From assembly GCA_024399495.1 (NCBI GenBank), contig JAKSNY010000017.1, forward strand, positions 1-41,061: 41,061 nt of DNA, given 5' to 3'. Positions 7,353-15,569 of the stretch are shown piece by piece. The notes beneath the pieces are model-generated. The model made no database searches and was not told where the DNA came from. It saw only the letters and a list, made by a program, of their open reading frames with translations. This DNA comes from Paludibacteraceae bacterium (GTDB taxonomy: Bacteria; Bacteroidota; Bacteroidia; Bacteroidales; Paludibacteraceae). The first letter of the stretch is position 1; every line of letters begins with the position of its first letter. The position numbers and the translations under genes were made by a program.

Positions 7353-8384
7353 TTACAGAAGCTCTGCAAGGTCATAAATAAGGCGTTCTGTCTTTTCCCA
7401 ACCAAGGCATGGGTCTGTAATGGATTTGCCGTAGGTGCATTCATTTACGCTTTGGGCTCCGTCCTCTATGTAAGACTCTATCATAAGCCCTTTTACCAAT
7501 GTTTTAATATCTGAGCTATGACGCATGCAGTGCAGTACCTCTTTTGATATGCGGATTTGCTCCAAGTACTGTTTGGCTGAATTGGAGTGGTTGCAATCCA
7601 CTATAACGCCAGGGTTTTGCAGATTAGGTGATTTATGGTATAACTCCACCAAGTGGCACAAATCCTCATAATGGTAGTTAGGGTGCGTTACTCCATAGTT
7701 ATCTACATAGCCACGTAAAATGGCGTGAGAGAACTTATTGCCTGTACTTTGCACCTCCCAAGTCCTGAATATGAATGTATGTCCGTCTTGAGCCGCCTTT
7801 ATGGAGTTCATCATAACTGACATATCGCCACTGGTAGGGTTTTTCATTCCTACAGGAATGTCAAGCCCACTTGCTACAAGGCGGTGATATTGGTTCTCAA
7901 CGCTTCTTGCACCTACTGCTACGTATGACAGCAGGTCAGAGAGGAACTGATGGTTCTCAGGGTATAGCATCTCATCGGCACAGGAGAATCCTGTCTCGCT
8001 TAATGCTCTGCGGTGCAGTTTCCTGATGGCTATAAGCCCTTGGTGTATATCCGGGTCTGCAAGTGGATTAGGCTGGTGTAGCATACCCTTGTATCCTGCT
8101 CCTGTGGTTCTGGGCTTGTTTGTATATATTCTTGGAACAATTACAATCTTGTCTTTAACTTTATCCTGTACAGGACGCAGACGGCTTATATAGTCTATTA
8201 CGCACTCCTCGTGGTCTGCAGAGCAGGGTCCTATTATCAGCAGCATCTTGTCTGACTCTCCGCTAAGTACAGCCTTTATTTCCTTGTTGTTAATCTCTCT
8301 TTGTGCTTTATCCTCTTCTGAAATAGGGTACATTGCCTTAATTTCATCAGGTTGAAAAAGTGCTTTTTTATAAGTTAGGTTCAT
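7353..8384 (-). CDS. aroG: 3-deoxy-7-phosphoheptulonate (DAHP) synthase, class I
   Basis: This 343-aa enzyme condenses phosphoenolpyruvate with erythrose 4-phosphate, the first committed step of aromatic biosynthesis. Class I (AroFGH-type) motifs are clear: LIIGPCSADH near residue 50, PRIYTNKPRTTGAGYKGM, GFSCADEML, VGARSVENQYHR, GMKNPTSGD, VDCNHSNS and MIESYIEDGAQ. The length fits the AroG/F/H branch, without a fused chorismate mutase. The isozyme letter cannot be settled from sequence alone. Its start overlaps the tyrA stop by four bases (ATGA), which implies translational coupling. Feedback specificity cannot be read with confidence. Confidence 0.94.
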   Translation of the reverse strand: MNLTYKKALFQPDEIKAMYPISEEDKAQREINNKEIKAVLSGESDKMLLIIGPCSADHEECVIDYISRLRPVQDKVKDKIVIVPRIYTNKPRTTGAGYKGMLHQPNPLADPDIHQGLIAIRKLHRRALSETGFSCADEMLYPENHQFLSDLLSYVAVGARSVENQYHRLVASGLDIPVGMKNPTSGDMSVMMNSIKAAQDGHTFIFRTWEVQSTGNKFSHAILRGYVDNYGVTHPNYHYEDLCHLVELYHKSPNLQNPGVIVDCNHSNSAKQYLEQIRISKEVLHCMRHSSDIKTLVKGLMIESYIEDGAQSVNECTYGKSITDPCLGWEKTERLIYDLAELL

Positions 8385-9235
8385 ATCTTATTAAAATAGT
8401 TTCTACGTTCGGTTGATATTTTCATCATCTCTTTAAGTGTGTTTGTATCGCCGTTTTCCACTGCATTTCTCATTCTGCTGAATTGGGACGCAAACAAATC
8501 CATCTGCTTTAGCAGTTCGGTCTTGTTTAACAGAAACAGCTCACTCCACATGCTGTCATTTATTCTGGCTATGCGTGTAAGGTCTCTGAATGAGTCTCCT
8601 GTAAATCTTACAAGGTCTTTGGAGTCCTTGCAGTTCATAAGCGACACCGCTATGCAGTGAGTAAGCTGGCTTAGGAATCCTATTATTTCATCGTGATACT
8701 CAGGTGTAAGTCTTGAAATGGTGGTGCAGCCTAATATTCTGCCCAATGTCTCGCAGTCCTCTATAGCCTCTTCTGTGTTATGCTCAGTGGGGGTTACTAT
8801 ATAATTAGCCCCGATGAAAATATCTGCTGATGCATTTTCAACTCCGCTAACCTCCTTGCCGCACATAGGGTGGGCAGCCACAAACTCCACATCGGGTCTT
8901 AGAATATGCTGTATCTTCTCTACGATAGGTCCTTTTACACCTGTAACGTCTGTTATCAACGCACCGCTTTTAAAGAATTTTTGGTATTTCTCTATCCACT
9001 CTGTAAATGTCTTGGGGTAGAGAGAGAATACTATTATGTCAAACCGCCCCACATAACCAGCCTCTATCTCAATGGAGCCGTGTCTTATTATTCCGTTTCT
9101 TATGGCAAAATCTATTGAGTGTTGTGAGCGTGTAACGGCACCAACCTCAAATCCTGCCTTGGTGAGTGCGGCAGCATAACTGCCTCCCATAAGTCCAAGA
9201 CCCACTATCAGTATCTTCTTATCTTTTGTAATCAT
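8381..9235 (-). CDS. tyrA: Prephenate dehydrogenase
   Basis: This 284-aa NAD(P)-dependent enzyme oxidises prephenate to 4-hydroxyphenylpyruvate, the precursor of tyrosine. A Rossmann fold opens the protein (KILIVGLGLMGGSYA, residues 8-22), followed by the substrate-site AAHPMCGKEVSG segment with its conserved His. The C-terminal helical half has LSQLTHCIAVSL and a short tail; there is no ACT domain and no fused chorismate mutase, matching the separate mutase at 5173-5445. The gene overlaps aroC upstream and aroG downstream by four bases each, so the three are probably translated in a coupled way. Confidence 0.93.
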   Translation of the reverse strand: MITKDKKILIVGLGLMGGSYAAALTKAGFEVGAVTRSQHSIDFAIRNGIIRHGSIEIEAGYVGRFDIIVFSLYPKTFTEWIEKYQKFFKSGALITDVTGVKGPIVEKIQHILRPDVEFVAAHPMCGKEVSGVENASADIFIGANYIVTPTEHNTEEAIEDCETLGRILGCTTISRLTPEYHDEIIGFLSQLTHCIAVSLMNCKDSKDLVRFTGDSFRDLTRIARINDSMWSELFLLNKTELLKQMDLFASQFSRMRNAVENGDTNTLKEMMKISTERRNYFNKI

Positions 9236-10332
9236 TTAAGGTAGTCTGTTCCTTCTTTAAGTGACAGCATATCACACAATACTATGGCGGTAATGCTTGA
9301 AATTACAATGCAAATGCGTCTTATTATTGCAGGGTCATGTCTGCCTGTAAGGGTAAGGGTTTGCTCCTGCGATGTAAGCATATTAACGCTTTGCTGAGGC
9401 TGTGCTATTGATGGTGTTGGTTTTACCGCTGTGTTGAATACTATAGGCATTCCATTTGATATGCCACCATTTATGCCACCATTATTGTTTGTAACGGTTT
9501 GTATATTGCCGTCTTTTACGCAGAAACAGTCGTTTGCTTCAGAACCCTTCATACCCGATAGGGCAAATCCTGCACCAAACTCCACTCCTTTTACGCCACC
9601 TATGGAGAACACTGCATTTGCAATAGCCCCTTCAAGTGAGTCAAACCAAGGTTCTCCTACACCTGCCTTTAAGCCTGTTATGGCTGTCTGCACTATGCCT
9701 CCTATTGAGTCTTGTGAGTTTTTGGCTTTAAGTATCTCTGCCGATATATTGTCTGAAATATCAGAAATGACAGGGAACGGATTTGCGTTAAGTGTGTCAA
9801 TGCACTTTGCTGTGCAAATTGGGTCTTCTGTCAATAAATCCATGTCAGATACATCTCCGCAACTCAGTATGTGGGTGCCTATCTTTATGTTCCGTTTCTC
9901 AAGTGCCTTTATGGCTATGGCACCTGCCGCCACAATGCCTGCCGTAATGCGACCGCTGAAATGTCCTCCGCCTCTGTAATCCTCAAATCCGCAATATTTT
10001 ATATGGGCAGTGTAGTCTGCATGTGAGGGGCGTGCAATGCCTAAGGTCTTCTCATAATCTGCACTGCGGGTGTTCTCATTAGGGATAATGATACAGATAG
10101 GTGCTCCTGTAGTGTGTCCGTTAAACACACCGCTTAGGATTTTGAAATTGTCATTCTCCACTCTGGCAGTTTCCGTGGAGCCTGTGGGACGGCGTTTTGA
10201 AAGTTGTGCGGCAATAAATTCATCACTGACCTCTATGCCTGCAGGCATTCCGTCAAGCACCGCTCCAATGGCATCGCCGTGGGACTCGCCAAATATTGTC
10301 AGGGTAATATTTCTGCCTATGCTGTTCCTCAT
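9232..10332 (-). CDS. aroC: Chorismate synthase
   Basis: This 366-aa FMN-dependent enzyme makes chorismate from EPSP, the last step of the common aromatic pathway. Signature segments are present: TIFGESHGDAIG with His17-type base, SKRRPTGSTET, ARPSHADYTAHIKY, DYRGGGHFSGRITAG and a C-terminal GRHDPAIIRR. Length matches the family. It starts four bases after the rpiB stop and overlaps tyrA by four bases, within the metK-rpiB-aroC-tyrA-aroG-aroDA run. Confidence 0.96.
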   Translation of the reverse strand: MRNSIGRNITLTIFGESHGDAIGAVLDGMPAGIEVSDEFIAAQLSKRRPTGSTETARVENDNFKILSGVFNGHTTGAPICIIIPNENTRSADYEKTLGIARPSHADYTAHIKYCGFEDYRGGGHFSGRITAGIVAAGAIAIKALEKRNIKIGTHILSCGDVSDMDLLTEDPICTAKCIDTLNANPFPVISDISDNISAEILKAKNSQDSIGGIVQTAITGLKAGVGEPWFDSLEGAIANAVFSIGGVKGVEFGAGFALSGMKGSEANDCFCVKDGNIQTVTNNNGGINGGISNGMPIVFNTAVKPTPSIAQPQQSVNMLTSQEQTLTLTGRHDPAIIRRICIVISSITAIVLCDMLSLKEGTDYLK

Positions 10333-10336
10333 GTAG

Positions 10337-10792
10337 TTACTTGATTACTTTGGATATTTTAGTAACACGAGCTTCGTGTCTGCCTCCTTCAAAATCAGTG
10401 GTAAGGAATGTTTCTAGGAAATGTTCCGCCTCTGCTTCTGATATGAAACGGGCAGGCAACCCTATAATGTTTGCATCGTTGTGTTGGCGTGCAAGTTTTG
10501 CTATCTCATCTTTCCAACATAATGCGGCACGTACATTAGGATACTTGTTGCAGGTCATGCTCATACCGTTTGCCGTTCCGCAGATGGCTATGCCAAAATC
10601 AAACTCTCCTGCATTTATGGCAGAGGCAAGCGGATGTGCAAAATCGGGGTAGTCACAACTGCTTTCTGAGTTGGTACCAAAGTCCTTTAGCTCATAAACA
10701 AGTGGTTTAAGAAGTGTTTTAAGGTCTTCTTTAAGAAGGTATCCTGCATGGTCAGATGCAATGCCGATACTCAGTTTTGATAAATCTTTCAT
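10337..10792 (-). CDS. rpiB: Ribose 5-phosphate isomerase B
   Basis: This 151-aa RpiB/LacAB-family isomerase interconverts ribulose 5-phosphate and ribose 5-phosphate. Visible features are IGIASDHAGY near the N-terminus, DYPDFA, the active-site Cys71 in ICGTANGMSM, and RQHNDANIIGLPAR with His104. The pentose phosphate pathway supplies the erythrose 4-phosphate used by AroG, so its place directly upstream of the aro genes makes metabolic sense. It sits 26 bases downstream of metK and four bases upstream of aroC. Confidence 0.94.
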   Translation of the reverse strand: MKDLSKLSIGIASDHAGYLLKEDLKTLLKPLVYELKDFGTNSESSCDYPDFAHPLASAINAGEFDFGIAICGTANGMSMTCNKYPNVRAALCWKDEIAKLARQHNDANIIGLPARFISEAEAEHFLETFLTTDFEGGRHEARVTKISKVIK

Positions 10793-10818
10793 ATTTTTAT
10801 GGTGATTCGGTGTTTTGG

Positions 10819-12069
10819 TTATTTGATTATTTTTTCTTTAATAACGCTTATGGCATCAAGTTTCTCCCAAGTGAACAACTCAACCTCCTTTGTCAGCGGT
10901 TTTCCGTTGTCTGAGAACTGCTTTTTTACAATCTTTGGCTCTCTTCCAAAGTGTCCGTAAGATGCTGTCTCCTCATAAATGGGATTCCTTAGTTTAAGAC
11001 GTTGCTCTATTGCGTAAGGTCTCATGTCAAATATGCTTGGCAATTTAGCCGCTATCTCCGCATCGGTGAACTTGGTTTTGTTAGTCCCGCACGTGTTTAT
11101 ATATAGGTTCATAGGCTCTGCCACCCCGATGGCGTATGCCACCTGGATAAGCACCTCATCGCAAACTCCTGCAGCCACAAGGTTCTTGGCAATGTGACGT
11201 GCCGCGTATGCCGCACTTCTATCCACTTTAGACGGATCTTTGCCTGAAAAAGCACCGCCTCCGTGAGCTCCTCTGCCCCCGTAAGTGTCAACTATGATTT
11301 TTCTGCCTGTAAGTCCTGTATCTCCATGTGGTCCGCCTATAACAAATTTGCCTGTAGGGTTCACAAACAATTTAAAGTCTCCTTTATTAAGGTCTGAGTA
11401 TGCTTTGTCTTTGGCAAACACACGCGGAAGAAGAATATTTTTTACATCTTCTTCTATGCGTTTAAGCATTTTGTCATCATCGCTGTCAAATTCATCGTGC
11501 TGTGTGGAGACTACTATCGCCTCTATACGTAGCGGTTTGCCGTTTTCTGAATACTCAACTGTAACTTGACTCTTGGCATCGGGGCGGAGATACGGCATCT
11601 GCCTGCCTTCTTTACGCAAGGCATCAAGTTCTTTTAGAATGGCATGTGCCATATCTATAGTGACAGGCATATAGTTTTTGGTTTCAGAGCAGGCATATCC
11701 AAACATAATGCCTTGGTCTCCTGCACCTTGCTCCATCGGGTTTTGGCGGCTGACGCCACGGTTTATATCGGCACTCTGCTCATGTATTGATGACAGAACT
11801 CCACAAGAATGAGCCTCAAACATATAGTCGCTCTTGTTGTAACCTATACGGTCAATAACATCTCTTGCAACTTTTTGCACATCTACATAACCATCTGTTG
11901 TAACCTCGCCTGCAAGTACTACCTGCCCTGTAGTTACAAGTGTCTCGCACGCCACATGAGATTGTGGGTCTAAGGCTATGAAATTATCGAGTAAGGCATC
12001 TGAAATTTGGTCTGCAACCTTATCTGGGTGTCCTGCTGATACAGACTCTGAGGAAAAGAAATAGTTCAT
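10819..12069 (-). CDS. metK: S-adenosylmethionine synthetase
   Basis: This 416-aa enzyme forms S-adenosylmethionine from methionine and ATP. The start chosen is the ATG at 12069, giving [20 protein letters not shown], which is where the family normally begins; an upstream in-frame GTG at 12117 would add 16 poorly conserved residues. Motifs include [48 protein letters not shown] and [20 protein letters not shown]. The upstream region carries a TATATTTG -7 box on the minus strand. It is the first gene of the apparent metK-aro operon. I saw no SAM riboswitch in the short leader. Confidence 0.95.
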   Translation of the reverse strand: MNYFFSSESVSAGHPDKVADQISDALLDNFIALDPQSHVACETLVTTGQVVLAGEVTTDGYVDVQKVARDVIDRIGYNKSDYMFEAHSCGVLSSIHEQSADINRGVSRQNPMEQGAGDQGIMFGYACSETKNYMPVTIDMAHAILKELDALRKEGRQMPYLRPDAKSQVTVEYSENGKPLRIEAIVVSTQHDEFDSDDDKMLKRIEEDVKNILLPRVFAKDKAYSDLNKGDFKLFVNPTGKFVIGGPHGDTGLTGRKIIVDTYGGRGAHGGGAFSGKDPSKVDRSAAYAARHIAKNLVAAGVCDEVLIQVAYAIGVAEPMNLYINTCGTNKTKFTDAEIAAKLPSIFDMRPYAIEQRLKLRNPIYEETASYGHFGREPKIVKKQFSDNGKPLTKEVELFTWEKLDAISVIKEKIIK

Positions 12070-12131
12070 TTTAGCATTTTTTTTGTGTGTGGTTGCAAGC
12101 ATATCAAATCTTTCCACACCGATTAGTGGTG

Positions 12132-12139
12132 CAAATATA
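12132..12139 (-). promoter_or_regulatory. -7 element of the metK operon promoter
   Basis: Read on the minus strand this is TATATTTG, an exact TAnnTTTG match about 63 bases upstream of the metK start. It would give a leader of roughly 55 bases. No clear -33 element was assigned. Confidence 0.55.
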
Positions 12140-12202
12140 GTGCAAAATATTAAATCTTGAAAATTTTTGTTGAATTGTGCAAAAAAAAATGGTGTGTGTG
12201 GC

Positions 12203-12231
12203 TTGTTTTTGAAAAATTATTTTTAATTTTG
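12203..12231 (+). promoter_or_regulatory. Candidate pckA promoter
   Basis: TTG at 12203-12205 and TAATTTTG at 12224-12231 fit the Bacteroidota -33/-7 pattern. A TTTTAACTTTTAACTTTCAACT tract at about 12261-12282 lies in the leader and resembles the leader of the gene at 242. Confidence 0.5.
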
Positions 12232-12295
12232 CAAATTGTTGTAGAATTGGTCATTTTCAACTTTTAACTTTTAACTTTCAACTAATAATTATATT

Positions 12296-13900
12296 ATGGC
12301 AAATTTAGATTTAACAAAGTACGGTATCACCGGTGCAAAGGTGATAGGACACAACCCTTCATACGAGGAGTTGTTTGCTGCTGAGACAAAAGCAGGGCTA
12401 ACTGGGTTTGATAAAGGTCAAGAGACAGAACTTGGCGCAGTTAATGTTATGACAGGTGTTTATACAGGACGTTCTCCTAAAGATAAATACATTGTTATGG
12501 ATGCCAAATCTAAAGATACTGTTTGGTGGACATCAGACTCTTATAAGAATGATAACCACCCGATGAGTGAGGAGGTTTGGGCTACAGTTAAAGAGATTGC
12601 CAAGAAAGAACTTTGCAACAAGGAACTTTATGTTGTAGATGCATTCTGCGGTGCAAACAAAGATTCACGTATGGCTGTCCGCTTCATTGTTGAGGTTGCA
12701 TGGCAGGCTCACTTTGTAAAGAACATGTTTATCCAGCCATCTGCAGAGGAACTTGCTAACTTTGAGCCTAACTTTGTAATTTACAACGCTTCTAAGGCAA
12801 AGGTTACAAACTATAAGGAACTTGGTCTTAACTCTGAGACTTGCGTTGCATTCAATGTAACATCTCGTGAGCAGGTTATCATTAACACTTGGTACGGCGG
12901 TGAGATGAAAAAGGGTATGTTCTCAATGATGAACTACTATCTACCTCTTCAGGGTATGGCTTCAATGCACTGCTCTGCAAACTGCAATATGGAAGGCAAG
13001 GAGACAGCAATATTCTTTGGTCTTTCAGGTACAGGTAAGACAACCCTTTCTACAGACCCAAAACGTAAACTTATTGGTGACGATGAGCATGGTTGGGACG
13101 ACAACGGCGTATTTAACTTTGAGGGTGGTTGCTATGCAAAGGTTATCAACCTTGATAAAGAGAGCGAGCCTGATATTTACAATGCTATCAAGCGTAACGC
13201 ACTTCTTGAGAACGTTACAGTTGACGCTAACGGTAAGATTGACTTTGCAGACAAGAGCGTAACAGAGAATACTCGTGTTTCTTATCCAATCAACCACATT
13301 AAGAATATTCAAACACCTATTTCAGCCGCTCCTGCAGCACAGAATGTTATATTCCTATCTGCTGACGCATTTGGTGTATTGCCTCCAGTATCTATTCTTA
13401 CACCGGAGCAGACAAAATACTACTTCTTAAGTGGATTCACCGCTAAGCTTGCAGGTACAGAGCGTGGCATTACAGAGCCTACTCCTACATTCTCTGCTTG
13501 CTTTGGTCAGGCATTCCTTGAGCTTCATCCAACAAAATATGCTGAGGAACTTGTAAAGAAGATGGAAAAATCAGGTGCTAAGGCATATCTTGTTAACACA
13601 GGCTGGAACGGAACAGGCAAACGTATATCTATCCGTGATACTCGTGGTATTATTGATGCTATCCTTGGCGGTGCCATCAAGACTGCTCCTACAAAGAAAA
13701 TCCCTATGTTTGACTTTGAGGTTCCTACAGCACTTCCAGGTGTTGACCCTAACATTCTTGACCCACGTGATACATACAAAGATGCGTCTGAGTGGGAGGC
13801 TAAGGCAAAAGACCTTGCTTCACGCTTTATCAAGAACTTTGACAAATACACAGGCAATGAGGCTGGTAAAGCTCTTGTAGCCGCTGGTCCAAAACTATAA
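12296..13900 (+). CDS. pckA: Phosphoenolpyruvate carboxykinase (ATP)
   Basis: This 534-aa ATP-dependent PEP carboxykinase interconverts oxaloacetate and PEP. In Bacteroidota it often runs in the CO2-fixing direction during succinate fermentation. Motifs: [12 protein letters not shown] near residue 57, [18 protein letters not shown], the P-loop [11 protein letters not shown], the metal-site [19 protein letters not shown], and a C-terminal [10 protein letters not shown] adenine-binding segment. Codon choice is more uniform than in the neighbours, consistent with high expression. It is monocistronic: its own promoter region lies upstream and a strong bidirectional terminator follows directly. 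PEP made or consumed here is also a substrate of AroG next door. Confidence 0.97.
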   Translation: MANLDLTKYGITGAKVIGHNPSYEELFAAETKAGLTGFDKGQETELGAVNVMTGVYTGRSPKDKYIVMDAKSKDTVWWTSDSYKNDNHPMSEEVWATVKEIAKKELCNKELYVVDAFCGANKDSRMAVRFIVEVAWQAHFVKNMFIQPSAEELANFEPNFVIYNASKAKVTNYKELGLNSETCVAFNVTSREQVIINTWYGGEMKKGMFSMMNYYLPLQGMASMHCSANCNMEGKETAIFFGLSGTGKTTLSTDPKRKLIGDDEHGWDDNGVFNFEGGCYAKVINLDKESEPDIYNAIKRNALLENVTVDANGKIDFADKSVTENTRVSYPINHIKNIQTPISAAPAAQNVIFLSADAFGVLPPVSILTPEQTKYYFLSGFTAKLAGTERGITEPTPTFSACFGQAFLELHPTKYAEELVKKMEKSGAKAYLVNTGWNGTGKRISIRDTRGIIDAILGGAIKTAPTKKIPMFDFEVPTALPGVDPNILDPRDTYKDASEWEAKAKDLASRFIKNFDKYTGNEAGKALVAAGPKL

Positions 13901-13920
13901 TTTAGGATTAGACTATAGCA

Positions 13921-13959
13921 AAAAGTCCATATCACATTTGTGGTATGGACTTTTTTTTG
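13921..13959. terminator. Bidirectional terminator between pckA and ispG
   Basis: AAGTCCATATCAC (13924-13936) pairs with GTGGTATGGACTT (13941-13953) over 13 positions with one G-T wobble and a 4-base ATTT loop. T runs follow on the plus strand (to 13959), and AAAAA precedes it, which reads as a T run on the minus strand. It can therefore end both convergent transcripts. Confidence 0.88.
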
Positions 13960-13972
13960 AGTACGTCTGATT

Positions 13973-15502
13973 TTAATTTTTTGAACTCTCAATCAATTCC
14001 ACCAATGCTTCTACAGCCTCCTCTTGTGGAATATTACGGCGTACTATGGTCTGCCCTTTATAGAGGCTTATTTTTCCTGGTGCGGCGCCTACATAGCCAA
14101 AATCTGCATCTGCCATCTCCCCAGGTCCATTTACAATGCACCCCATGATGCCTATCTTCAGGTTTGGATAGCCACTTGTAGCAGCCTTTATTTTGGCTAT
14201 TGTACCCTCTATGTCAAATAGTGTTCTGCCGCAACTTGGACAAGATATATACTCTGTCTTGCTCATTCTGGCTCTTGTCGCTTGAAGAATAGTCAGCATA
14301 AGGTTATCCAAATCATCTTGCTTAACACCGTCAGCGGTAATGCGGAGACCGTCACCAAGTCCGTCAATAAAGAGTGGACCCAATTCACACGATGCCCTCA
14401 CTATTAGCTCTTCTGTAGGCATCGGGCCGTAATGGCGGGAAATGACAACTGGAGAGCAGTCTTTTGAAGAATTTAATTTTGAAAAGAAAGTCATAGCCTC
14501 ACCTATGGCATTCTTGGTCTTCAGATTACATTCAAGCACACCTGACGGCAATGTATCTGTGGTAGATAGGATTTCAGGAACCTGACCGCCTCCAAAAGCA
14601 CCAATCTTAACGGAATTACGCCTGATATATTTATATGGATTTATAAAAGGTGTGTCAATATCCGGTATATGCTGTGCAGAAGCCCTGTCTTCAATAACCT
14701 TTACAATCTGCTTTGCTACAGGAATTTCTTTTTCCGGGGCTTCACTAAGTGAAACCCTTATTGTATCGCCAATGCCGTCTGTAAGTAAGGTGCCTATGCC
14801 AACGGCACTCTTAACCCTACCCTCATAGTCGTTGCCTGCTTCTGTTACACCAAGATGCAGTGGAAAATTAAGCCCTTCTGCATCCATAGTGGCAGCCATA
14901 AGCCTTACGGTATGCACCATAACCCTTACATTGGATGCCTTGACTGATATTACCACATTGGTGAAATTTTCTCTTTTGCAGATTCTAAGGTACTCCATAC
15001 AACTTTCAACCATTCCCTCAGAAGTGTCTCCGTACTTATTCATTATTCGCTTGCTGAGTGAGCCATGGTTTACTCCTAACCTTATTGCAACACCGTTTTT
15101 CTTGCATAGGTCAAGTAGGGCTGTAAACTTTTCATCTGCTTCCTCTAATGTCGGGGCAAAGTTACCTGGGTTTATTCTGACCTTTTCAATATGTTTTGCC
15201 GCCTCAAAAGCCGCCTTTGGGTTAAAATGTACGTCAGCCACAAGTGGTATGTCTGAGTATCCTGCCTCATTGAGTCCAGACCTTACATTTGCCATATTTG
15301 CAGCCTCACGCTCACCTTGTGTTGTAAGACGCACAATTTCACCACCTGCTTCTATTATCCTTATGGCTTGTGCCACACAGGCATCGGTATCATTAGTGGA
15401 TGTGTTTAGCATTGACTGCACTCTTATGGGAGCGTCGCCACCTATTTGTAAACCTCCCACAAAAACGGCTTTTGTAACTCTGCGATTATAATTAGTATGC
15501 AT
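13973..15502 (-). CDS. ispG: 4-hydroxy-3-methylbut-2-enyl diphosphate synthase
   Basis: This 509-aa iron-sulfur enzyme (GcpE) acts in the MEP isoprenoid pathway. The ATG at 15502 is chosen because the protein then begins MHTNYNRRVTKAVFVGG, in line with the family, and because a divergent promoter occupies the upstream bases; extension to 15643 would run through that promoter. The TIM-barrel motifs are VQSMLNTSTNDT, ADVHFNPKAAFEAAKH, RINPGNF, RLGVNHGSL and FHLGVTEAG-like HLGVTEAG. The C-terminal 4Fe-4S domain has CPSCGRTLFD and GIMGCIVNGPGEM. The protein is longer than E. coli IspG because of an internal region between barrel and cluster domain, as in other Bacteroidota. It ends convergently with pckA. 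Confidence 0.93.
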   Translation of the reverse strand: MHTNYNRRVTKAVFVGGLQIGGDAPIRVQSMLNTSTNDTDACVAQAIRIIEAGGEIVRLTTQGEREAANMANVRSGLNEAGYSDIPLVADVHFNPKAAFEAAKHIEKVRINPGNFAPTLEEADEKFTALLDLCKKNGVAIRLGVNHGSLSKRIMNKYGDTSEGMVESCMEYLRICKRENFTNVVISVKASNVRVMVHTVRLMAATMDAEGLNFPLHLGVTEAGNDYEGRVKSAVGIGTLLTDGIGDTIRVSLSEAPEKEIPVAKQIVKVIEDRASAQHIPDIDTPFINPYKYIRRNSVKIGAFGGGQVPEILSTTDTLPSGVLECNLKTKNAIGEAMTFFSKLNSSKDCSPVVISRHYGPMPTEELIVRASCELGPLFIDGLGDGLRITADGVKQDDLDNLMLTILQATRARMSKTEYISCPSCGRTLFDIEGTIAKIKAATSGYPNLKIGIMGCIVNGPGEMADADFGYVGAAPGKISLYKGQTIVRRNIPQEEAVEALVELIESSKN

Positions 15503-15521
15503 ATTTATGTAATCTTTGATA

Positions 15522-15548
15522 CAAAGATACAATTTTTTTGTATATTTG
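15522..15548. promoter_or_regulatory. Divergent promoters for ispG and the RsbU-like phosphatase
   Basis: CAAAGATA at 15522-15529 is TATCTTTG on the minus strand, about 20 bases upstream of ispG. TATATTTG at 15541-15548 serves the plus strand, 21 bases upstream of the ATG at 15570. Both match TAnnTTTG exactly. The two -7 boxes are 11 bases apart, so polymerases would compete. Confidence 0.65.
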
Positions 15549-15569
15549 TAGGGTAAAGTAAGCAACATA

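Noticed and set aside
6676-7377. Open frame of 233 codons on the plus strand opposite aroD
   Set aside because: It is antisense to a well-conserved dehydroquinase, has no recognisable domain and shows unnatural composition; a shadow frame.
10819-12117. Longer metK starting at GTG 12117
   Set aside because: The extra 16 residues are not family-like, while the ATG at 12069 gives the conserved start of SAM synthetases.
12070-12295. Possible SAM riboswitch upstream of metK
   Set aside because: The predicted leader is only about 55 bases and I could not find the paired elements of a SAM aptamer.
14832-15491. Open frame of 219 codons on the plus strand opposite ispG
   Set aside because: It mirrors conserved ispG codons and has no family signature; a shadow frame.
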